Positions 57,378-64,000 of a DNA stretch of 64,000 nucleotides are shown in pieces. Origin of the DNA: a bacterium (GTDB taxonomy: Bacteria; SZUA-79; Acidulodesulfobacterales; Acidulodesulfobacteraceae); assembly GCA_021809845.1 (NCBI GenBank), contig JAJZJW010000002.1:62001-126000 (forward strand), given 5' to 3'. The notes under the pieces are model-generated. The model had not been told where the DNA came from and ran no database searches. It worked only from the letters and a program-made list of their open reading frames with translations. The position numbers and the translations under genes are program-made. Each line of letters starts with the position of its first letter. The first letter of the stretch is position 1.

Positions 57378-58502
57378 TTAGTCTCCTTTAAAATTTAAGA
57401 TAGGGTTAAAATCAATATTATTTGTTAATATTTTAATTTCAAAATAACGTTCCAATATCTCTTTTAATATTACATTAAAAGATTTTTCAGAATCAAAATG
57501 CGGAATATCAATCAAGCATAAATTATTATTATTAGCCTTGATTGCGTCATGATAGGAACATTCCGAGGAGATTAAAACATCCGCTCCTTTATTTATAACT
57601 TTATTTATATAAGAAAAACCGCTGCCTGAGATTATTGCAACCTTTCTTATATTCTTTTTAAGATTTCCGGTATAATTTATATAATCTGAATTTGTCACGT
57701 TTTTTACTTTTACAATTAAATTTTGCAGGGTCGATTCTTTTTCGTTTTCGTCAAATTTGCCTATAACTCCTGAACCCGCAACATTATCTCCGCCATAGCC
57801 GACTAACGGATATACATCATAAGCAACCTCCTCATAAGGATGAACTTTTTTCATTTCTTCAATAGTTTTATCTAAATTATTTTCTGCGATTATTACCTCA
57901 ATTTTTGATTCGTCTACAAAACTTGTTTTATCAGCTTTTCCTGTAAACGGATTAGCTCCCGAAACGGGTTTAAAAGAACCCTTGCCTTTTGTTTCAAACG
58001 AACAGTCTTCGTAATTTCCTATAACAGGATTCGCATATTTAAATAGAGCTTGCCTTACGTCATAAATATAACCTTTAGGAACAAATACAGATAATTTATA
58101 AAGTTTTCTTTTAGCTGGATATACAGGAAACAACGAGGTAAGATTGATTTTTTGAGCGATGAATCTGCTCATTGAATACGCAGAAGAATCGAAATTTGTA
58201 TGCATAGAATACACACAAATTTTATTATTTAATAAAGTATTGATAATTGCGGCATCGGTTGAATTTATATCTATAAATTTTATAGGGTTAAAAAAGAAAG
58301 GATGATGTGTTATGAGCAGATTGCACTTATTATTAACGGCTAATGAAACTGCTTCGGAAGATAACTCTAAAGATATTAAAACCCCAGCAACAGGTTCATC
58401 AGCCAATTTTAGTTGGTAACCTGAATTATCCCATTTTTCCTGAAGACTCAACGGGACTAAATTTTCTAATTTTTCAATAATTTCTTTTATCAAAAAGGTC
58501 AT
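57378..58502 (-). CDS. NIF3-family dinuclear metal-center protein (YqfO-type)
   Basis: 374 residues with the split NIF3 metal site: LLITHHPFFFNPIKFID and HTNFDSS in the first half, GADVLISSECSYHDAI and DIPHFDSEKSFN in the second. Between them an inserted PII/CutA1-like module (LSVFVPKGYIYDVRQAL to KVHPYEEVAYDVY) is the YqfO arrangement. Suggested roles are GTP cyclohydrolase-like or 2-oxoacid-related, not established. Paired with the zinc-ribbon gene downstream. Confidence 0.92.
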   Translation of the reverse strand: MTFLIKEIIEKLENLVPLSLQEKWDNSGYQLKLADEPVAGVLISLELSSEAVSLAVNNKCNLLITHHPFFFNPIKFIDINSTDAAIINTLLNNKICVYSMHTNFDSSAYSMSRFIAQKINLTSLFPVYPAKRKLYKLSVFVPKGYIYDVRQALFKYANPVIGNYEDCSFETKGKGSFKPVSGANPFTGKADKTSFVDESKIEVIIAENNLDKTIEEMKKVHPYEEVAYDVYPLVGYGGDNVAGSGVIGKFDENEKESTLQNLIVKVKNVTNSDYINYTGNLKKNIRKVAIISGSGFSYINKVINKGADVLISSECSYHDAIKANNNNLCLIDIPHFDSEKSFNVILKEILERYFEIKILTNNIDFNPILNFKGD

Positions 58503-58516
58503 TATTATAATAATAA

Positions 58517-58592
58517 TGGTGGGCCCACCCGGGTTCGAACCAGGGACCTTCCGGTTATGAGCCGGCGGCTCTACCAGCTGAGCTATAGGCCC
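58517..58592 (-). tRNA. tRNA with anticodon CAT (elongator Met, or Ile2)
   Basis: Cloverleaf on the minus strand: acceptor GGGCCTA with TGGGCCC, D arm GCTC/GAGC, anticodon loop CTCATAA (CAT) on a four-pair CCGG/CCGG stem, T arm with GGTTCGAACC, discriminator A and encoded CCA. CAT tRNAs may be initiator, elongator Met or lysidine-modified Ile; the paired first acceptor base excludes the initiator. I favour elongator Met. Confidence 0.93.
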
Positions 58593-58607
58593 GTATCGTA
58601 TTGCATA

Positions 58608-60701
58608 TTATTTCACAAAACTTTTTAGTCTCTTTGACCTGCTCGGATGTCTTAGCTTTCTCAAAGCTTTAGCCTCAATTTGTCTGATTCTTTCTCTTGT
58701 TACGCCAAATTCTTGCCCCACCTCTTCTAATGTATGGTCAGACTTTATACCTATGCCGAATCTCATTCTTAGAACCTTTTCTTCCCGTTCGGTTAATGTT
58801 CCGAGAACTTTTGTAGTTTGTTCGCCAAGGTCAGTGGAAATAGCTGCTTCTAACGGCAAGACAGCAGTTTTATCCTCTATAAAATCTCCTAGATGACTGT
58901 CTTCTTCCTCTCCAATGGGAGTTTCTAAAGAAATAGGCTCCTTAGCTATTTTAAGAACTTTTCGAACTTTATCAATAGGAAGATCCATTCTTTCGGCTAT
59001 TTCCTCAGGAGTAGGCTCTCTGCCTATTTCTTGTACTAAACCTCTGGATGTTCTAATCAATTTATTTATAGTTTCAATCATATGTACCGGAATTCTTATG
59101 GTTCTAGCCTGATCCGCAATAGCCCTTGTTATAGCTTGTCTTATCCACCATGTAGCATAAGTTGAAAATTTATATCCACGTTGATATTGAAATTTTTCAA
59201 CAGCTTTCATTAAACCAATATTGCCTTCTTGAATAAGATCGAGAAACTGCAGCCCTCTATTAGAATATTTTTTCGCAATAGAAACTACCAATCTAAGATT
59301 TGCTTCAACCAACTCGGTTTTAGCAGCTTTAGACTTTTCTTCTCCTATTTTTATTGCATCTACAATTTTTTTTAAAGAATTTCTATCAACACCAACTTCA
59401 TCTTCTATCCTTTCAATCTTATTTTTTGATTCTGATATAAGTTTGGAAATACTTTCAATTCGTTTTAAATCTTTAAATTTTTCATTATTTAATTCTATTA
59501 ATTCTTTCTCTAATTTTACATAATTTTCGGTGTAATTTGCAACCTTTAAATTTAAATTTTTTAATTTTGTAATAACTTTATCGGTTTGCTTTTTTTTGAG
59601 ATGCAGTTCTTTCAATAATCCAATAACTCTTTTTGCAACTTCAGGACTTAAATTAGTATGTCTTATGCTAAAAGATTTTTCAAAATTGTTTGCATCATTT
59701 TTATACTCCTCTTTAATCTCCTCTTTTTCATCTTTGCTGTTCTTATCTTCTCTTTCTATATATTTTGCAATATTACCGTTGTGAACATCTGCGGCGCTCA
59801 GACCATTTTTTTGTTTATTATTTTTTAATTTTATATTTTTTGATTCGTAAGAGGTTAAATCTTCGGAATTATTTTCAATAAGTTTATTAAAACCTATTGT
59901 TTCTTTTATTTTTTCTATAATTCCTACCACCCTGTCTACCGATTTTTCTATATCTTTATCGCTGGGAAATTCTTCATCGTCAAAATCGGATACAATATCA
60001 GTTATAATATTTTTATTGACATTTAACTTATCTACAAGGGAAATAACTTTATTTATCATCAGGTCTGAATTTAAAACCGATGACAAAATTTCTTCTTCAC
60101 CTTCTTCAATAGTTTTTGCAATTTCTATTTCTCTTTCTCTAGTCAGAAGCGACACGGACCCCATCTCTCTCAGATACATCCTGACAGGGTCATTAGTTTT
60201 TAGGGAAACATCTTCTTCCTCTTCTTCTTCAGTTTCTTCAATAAAAGTACCGTCAAGCAGATGTTTATCGTGTTTTAATTTTAACGAATAGCTGTTGTTT
60301 GATGAATCGCTAATAAAGTCCACATCTCTTTCGCCAAGCATATTCATTAAATCGTCTATTTGCTCTGGAGAAATAATATCTGCGGGGAAAATTTCATTAA
60401 GCTCATCATAAGAGATATGGCCGCCATTTTCCTTTGCTTTATCTAAAGTTTTCTTATATATCTGGTCATCCAATTCTTTTTTCTTATTTTTAATTGGTTC
60501 GTTCACTCCATCATTTAAATCACTGCAAGTTAAATCTGATTTTTTATTTTCTTCGTTATCCTTTTTTTTCGGAACAGAATTCATATTGTCGTTGTCAAAA
60601 GTATTTTTAATACTTTTGCCGGAGTTTTTAATGTTATTGTTAAAATTTTTATTTGCCTTACTTTTTTCTTTCTTCTTCAGAATTTCAATATTTTTTTTCA
60701 T
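58608..60701 (-). CDS. rpoD: RNA polymerase primary sigma factor RpoD
   Basis: A 697-residue sigma 70. A basic, Asn/Lys-rich start leads to region 1.1 ([20 protein letters not shown]), a 1.2 box ([20 protein letters not shown]), an acidic nonconserved region and then region 2 ([40 protein letters not shown]), region 3, and region 4 with [20 protein letters not shown]. It directs most transcription. Downstream of dnaG in the classical rpsU-dnaG-rpoD unit. Confidence 0.97.
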   Translation of the reverse strand: MKKNIEILKKKEKSKANKNFNNNIKNSGKSIKNTFDNDNMNSVPKKKDNEENKKSDLTCSDLNDGVNEPIKNKKKELDDQIYKKTLDKAKENGGHISYDELNEIFPADIISPEQIDDLMNMLGERDVDFISDSSNNSYSLKLKHDKHLLDGTFIEETEEEEEEDVSLKTNDPVRMYLREMGSVSLLTREREIEIAKTIEEGEEEILSSVLNSDLMINKVISLVDKLNVNKNIITDIVSDFDDEEFPSDKDIEKSVDRVVGIIEKIKETIGFNKLIENNSEDLTSYESKNIKLKNNKQKNGLSAADVHNGNIAKYIEREDKNSKDEKEEIKEEYKNDANNFEKSFSIRHTNLSPEVAKRVIGLLKELHLKKKQTDKVITKLKNLNLKVANYTENYVKLEKELIELNNEKFKDLKRIESISKLISESKNKIERIEDEVGVDRNSLKKIVDAIKIGEEKSKAAKTELVEANLRLVVSIAKKYSNRGLQFLDLIQEGNIGLMKAVEKFQYQRGYKFSTYATWWIRQAITRAIADQARTIRIPVHMIETINKLIRTSRGLVQEIGREPTPEEIAERMDLPIDKVRKVLKIAKEPISLETPIGEEEDSHLGDFIEDKTAVLPLEAAISTDLGEQTTKVLGTLTEREEKVLRMRFGIGIKSDHTLEEVGQEFGVTRERIRQIEAKALRKLRHPSRSKRLKSFVK

Positions 60702-60805
60702 AGGATTATTTTATTTTTATAGACAACCGCGCACACTGCACATTACACTGCACATTGCACCCAACTATTATTATATAACAATATCTTAATAAAGTAAATT
60801 CGCAG

Positions 60806-63247
60806 TTATAACGAATTCATTTTTTTATGTAATCTTTCTATTAAATTTTTAACTGCTAGCAGCTCTTTAGTTTTTTTATTCCAATCTTCATGGTTTAATA
60901 AACCGTTATTTAAATCTTTTATTAAATTAGATTTTAAAATAAGGATATTATTGATTTTGCGCCTGATAATCAATCTTATAAAATTTTTTTCCGCTACTTT
61001 TGCAGAATCTTCAGAATCTACCCATGTGCTTTTATTTACCGTATCGCTATTTTCAAAATTATAAGATGCACCGCTTATATGACTGTCTGCGATATTCCTG
61101 TCTATATCAAAGTTTGCAAATTGACATTCATAAAACAACATTTTCCATTTTTGAGGATTTTGCGTTTTCTTAAATACTCCATCGATATCAATCCGAGTGG
61201 AAAATTTTGTATTTAATGCCTGGGAACTTCTTTGGAGTAACCTATTTTCTGAAAAATTTAAACTATCAGGAGTCTCTGCTGAAACATCGTTAGACAGAAG
61301 GTATTTCATTTCTTTAATTATAAGAACTATATCTCTGTCGGAAAATTCTTTTAATATACTCTCGTTAATAAATTTTGTCAACATAAATTTTCTAAAGATT
61401 GCTGAGAGTATCATTATTTCTATTTTATTACTTTGTTCAACTAATGTTTCTTCGGAACTATATTCTAATAAGTCATATTTGCTTTCTCCTTGCTTATCAA
61501 GCTCAGTCTTTTCTGCAAATATAAAATCATTATCACTTATATTATTTTTAATTATACTGCCAGATTTAATAATATTTATATTATTATTATCGTCAATAAT
61601 ATTTTTATAATCGGTTCCGTTATTTTTGCTGTTTGGCAAATACTTACCATTATTGCGAAAACTAACCTCGGCAGGGCGGATATTGTGTTCACCTGCATAT
61701 TTATTATTATACTGCATATTTTTATTATTTATATAACTTGATAATTTTTTGTTTGTGTATTCCATTACCAATTTTTCATTAAGCCCGAGTTTGCCTGCGA
61801 GCAAATTAATATAATATGAAAATAAAATTGTGTTATCCATATTTAAAAAAGAAATTATATTGTCTATAATATAAATCTTCTTTTTCAAAATAATTTCTTT
61901 ATTAAATTTTATATTATTATTGTTGAAATCTAATTCATAATTTTGCTTTGTACTGCTTTCATCAATGCCTTGCTTTTCACCATTGCCGCTTTTTTGCCCG
62001 CCCGTCGTATTATCATCATATTTAATTTGAGCGTTATTAACGGGCGTTAAATATTTATTTATATAATAATCGATTATAAACTCAATGAGCCTTTTCTTAT
62101 TAAGGTTCAAATAAATTTTTAATTTATCTGCGCCGAATTTTTGCATAAAACTGTCGGGGTCTTCATTATCTTTTAGTGAGACGGCATAAATATTTTTCTC
62201 AGAATTATCCATAAATTCTTTAAATAATTCCATCCCTCTGTTTATAGCATTTAATCCTGCTTCATCGCCGTCATAAAGCAAAACTATATTATCGCAAAGT
62301 CTGGCTAATGATAATATATGATTTTTAGACAGCGCAGTTCCCATAGTTGCAACAATATTTTTGATACCACCGTAATAGAGCGATATCATGTCAAAATAAC
62401 CTTCAACAACGATTACATAATTTAAATCTTTTATATATTTTAAAGATTTATTAAGTCCAAATAATGTTTTGTTTTTGTTAAAAACTAAAGAATTATTAGT
62501 ATTAATATATTTAGGTCCGTCTTCAATATTATTTTTGCCGCCTATGTTAATAACTCTTGAGGCAAAAGCAACAGGCTCATTAAATTGGTCAAAAATAGGT
62601 ATTATGAGTTTATTAAAAAACCTATCGGTGTAATTACTGCCGTTTTTATAAAGCAGACCTATATTTACTGCAATATCCAATTGCAGTTTGTTTTCTGCAA
62701 GTATTTTGAAAAGCCCCTTATTAAAAGGCGCATATCCCAGCATAAATTTTTTTGCACATTCCTCGTTTATACCCCTAAATTGTAAATAATTTAAAGCATT
62801 GATACCTGTTTTTTTATATATAAATAAATTTTCATAATAATAATTCAGAGCTAATTTTAATATTTTTTTTATTTCTGCTCTTTCGGAAAATTCTTTATTA
62901 TCCTGCTTATTGTTCCCATAATAGCTAATATTATTATATTGTTTGAAACTGTTTTGCGTCCAATCATCCGCCACGGCAATATTATATTTTTCTTTAAGAT
63001 AATTTAGAGTCTCTCCAAAAGATTCCCCTTTGATATCCATTAAGAAATTAATTACGTTTCCGCCTTTGCCGCAGCCAAAACAATAAAAAAGACCTTTTTC
63101 TGCATCAATATTAAATGACGGTGTCTTTTCGGAATGAAATGGACACAACCCTGAATAGCGTCTGCCCACTTTTTTTAATTTAACGAATGTAGAGACTTCG
63201 TCGTAAATATTAACAGAATCTAATATTGTCTGTATATCCGAGTTCAT
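60806..63247 (-). CDS. dnaG: DNA primase
   Basis: An 813-residue primase. Zinc-binding CHC2 domain at the N-terminus (LCPFHSEKTPSFNID, FYCFGCGKGG), then the catalytic core with the Toprim segments VVEGYFDMISLYYGG and LLYDGDEAGLNAINRG, and a DnaB-binding C-terminal part ending KNLIERLHKKMN. It is about 200 residues longer than usual due to Asn-rich inserts at about 405-435 and 510-570. It makes primers for replication. dnaG begins 28 bp after the true end of cvpA. Confidence 0.97.
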   Translation of the reverse strand: MNSDIQTILDSVNIYDEVSTFVKLKKVGRRYSGLCPFHSEKTPSFNIDAEKGLFYCFGCGKGGNVINFLMDIKGESFGETLNYLKEKYNIAVADDWTQNSFKQYNNISYYGNNKQDNKEFSERAEIKKILKLALNYYYENLFIYKKTGINALNYLQFRGINEECAKKFMLGYAPFNKGLFKILAENKLQLDIAVNIGLLYKNGSNYTDRFFNKLIIPIFDQFNEPVAFASRVINIGGKNNIEDGPKYINTNNSLVFNKNKTLFGLNKSLKYIKDLNYVIVVEGYFDMISLYYGGIKNIVATMGTALSKNHILSLARLCDNIVLLYDGDEAGLNAINRGMELFKEFMDNSEKNIYAVSLKDNEDPDSFMQKFGADKLKIYLNLNKKRLIEFIIDYYINKYLTPVNNAQIKYDDNTTGGQKSGNGEKQGIDESSTKQNYELDFNNNNIKFNKEIILKKKIYIIDNIISFLNMDNTILFSYYINLLAGKLGLNEKLVMEYTNKKLSSYINNKNMQYNNKYAGEHNIRPAEVSFRNNGKYLPNSKNNGTDYKNIIDDNNNINIIKSGSIIKNNISDNDFIFAEKTELDKQGESKYDLLEYSSEETLVEQSNKIEIMILSAIFRKFMLTKFINESILKEFSDRDIVLIIKEMKYLLSNDVSAETPDSLNFSENRLLQRSSQALNTKFSTRIDIDGVFKKTQNPQKWKMLFYECQFANFDIDRNIADSHISGASYNFENSDTVNKSTWVDSEDSAKVAEKNFIRLIIRRKINNILILKSNLIKDLNNGLLNHEDWNKKTKELLAVKNLIERLHKKMNSL

Positions 63248-63275
63248 ATTGCGGGGTTAAAGAAAATAATGAGTT

Positions 63276-63412
63276 CTATATATGCTTAAGATGTGAAGTT
63301 ATAACATTTCCTGCGCTATAAAAATAAGGCAACAACCCATAGCTTTTTAGAGAACCGTAATTATTTTTAACTAAGGGTAATGAAAAAAGAAAAAATACAA
63401 CGAGGCTAATTA
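63276..63412 (-). pseudogene. 3' part of cvpA in shifted frame
   Basis: In the next frame the DNA encodes FFFAGIKVFIIISLVVFFLF, a fourth membrane helix, then SLPLVKNNYGSLKSYG and a TAG at 63276-63278. This is the expected continuation of CvpA (GGFFFAGIKVF...), lost from the main frame because of the T9 run (A9 at 63435-63443 on plus strand). Confidence 0.75.
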
Positions 63413-63763
63413 TTATAAAAACTTTGATTCCTGCAAAAAAAAACCGCCTATCTTATTAATAAAACCAAGCAGTAATATATCAAGCAGTTTAGTGAGCAAA
63501 AAAGAAATTACAGCAAACACTAAACTTACTATGATAAAAACCGAAACAAATATTATAATCTCCTTTACCTCATAATTTTTAATGTTATTAATAAAATCAA
63601 AATAGGCAAGATGAAATTTATCGAAATTTTCGGCTGCATAGTATCCCGCAAAAAAAGCCGCAGCTAATCCGATTAGCGATAAAAGCTCTTTCGCAAATCC
63701 CCTGAAAAAACCGCGAATCATTGCGACAAGCATTATGAGCAGAATTATAATATTTATATACAT
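63413..63763 (-). CDS. CvpA-family membrane protein, N-terminal part (frameshift in T9 tract)
   Basis: From an ATG at 63763 the frame codes for three membrane helices and ends prematurely after GGFFLQESKFL. Features are IRGFFRGFAKELLSLIGLAA (the CvpA signature start) and NKIGGFF, where the fourth helix should begin. One more T in the run would give a protein of about 162 residues, the normal CvpA length (see 63276-63412). CvpA is an inner-membrane protein linked to colicin V export and to envelope integrity. It lies upstream of dnaG. Frameshift, sequencing error, or read-through by transcriptional slippage are all possible. Confidence 0.8.
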   Translation of the reverse strand: MYINIIILLIMLVAMIRGFFRGFAKELLSLIGLAAAFFAGYYAAENFDKFHLAYFDFINNIKNYEVKEIIIFVSVFIIVSLVFAVISFLLTKLLDILLLGFINKIGGFFLQESKFL

Positions 63764-63912
63764 AAGCAATTAATAATATATAAAAATTAAAATACTATAT
63801 AAATTTATATAGTAAAAATAGTAAAAATTTCTACAAATTTATATAGTATTTAATTATTATAATATACAAAACCGACAGATATCACTTTTATCAAAATTAT
63901 AAATCGGATAAA

Positions 63913-64000
63913 TTAATAATTATAGCGATTTTTTTTAGAATTTCTCTTTCTTGCCGCAGCAGCTTTTTTCTTCTTTTTAACGCTGGGCTTTTCGTAATGT
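63913..64000 (-). CDS. rpsU: Ribosomal protein S21, C-terminal end (5' cut by window edge)
   Basis: The minus-strand frame ends with HYEKPSVKKKKKAAAARKRN, the basic tail of S21, and TAA at 63913-63915. N-terminal half lies outside the window. It is a 30S protein near the anti-Shine-Dalgarno site. Its place upstream of cvpA, dnaG and rpoD completes the macromolecular-synthesis unit. The spacer 63764-63912 is AT-rich and empty. Confidence 0.88.
   Translation of the reverse strand, partial: HYEKPSVKKKKKAAAARKRNSKKNRYNY

Noticed and set aside
58517-58592. Initiator tRNA-Met
   Set aside because: The first acceptor pair is a regular G-C pair, whereas bacterial initiators have an unpaired position 1; the GGG/CCC anticodon-stem signature is also missing.

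Overview
The window is AT-rich bacterial DNA from a diderm (Gram-negative-type) bacterium. Evidence for an outer membrane is a TpsB-like transporter and a type IV pilus secretin. The linked rpsU, cvpA, dnaG and rpoD genes, the YqfO-type NIF3 protein, the TldD and YifB genes and many radical-SAM/ferredoxin-type proteins suggest an anaerobic, proteobacteria-like lineage (an uncultured deltaproteobacterial-type organism is my guess; the sequence does not prove it). Many housekeeping proteins carry long Asn/Lys/Ser-rich inserts, and intergenic regions are full of short tandem duplications.

Layout. 1-5.4 kb, all minus: dcd (partial), a LOG-family nucleotide phosphoribohydrolase, a structured relic resembling an IS200/IS605 right end, a YfhL-type ferredoxin, enolase and a phosphohexomutase. 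5.6-17.3 kb: a visibly GC-richer accessory region that looks like a degraded integrative island. It holds an MNT/HEPN toxin-antitoxin pair with a shortened HEPN, a CI/S24-like repressor divergent from an excisionase-like gene, a 33-residue secreted peptide, a two-partner secretion pair (tpsB and a giant repeat adhesin tpsA) and a broken tyrosine integrase beside tRNA-Arg(CCG). Imperfect 37-bp direct repeats (5700-5736 and 17248-17284) bracket it. Both tps genes carry single-base frameshifts.

17.5-23.5 kb: a PhoU-like protein, acetate kinase and phosphate acetyl/butyryltransferase (acetate-forming pair), then a chemoreceptor fused to a PhnD-like substrate-binding domain. 24.1-33.65 kb, plus: a type IV pilus/type II secretion-like cluster (two prepilins, a lipoprotein, a lytic transglycosylase, secretin, assembly ATPase, inner-membrane platform and three PilN/O/P-like membrane proteins), with no retraction ATPase or prepilin peptidase in view.

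34-42 kb, minus: YifB/ComM-type ATPase, a B12-binding-type radical SAM protein, a penicillin-binding transpeptidase and TldD; then alr on plus. 43.4-53 kb, minus: nfu, greA, carB, a PflA-like radical SAM gene, carA, pyrC, pyrB and pyrR, a pyrimidine-synthesis cluster. 53-64 kb, minus: lepB, lepA, RNase P RNA, a zinc-ribbon coiled-coil protein, NIF3, tRNA(CAT), rpoD, dnaG, cvpA (frameshifted in a T9 run) and the end of rpsU: the macromolecular-synthesis cluster.
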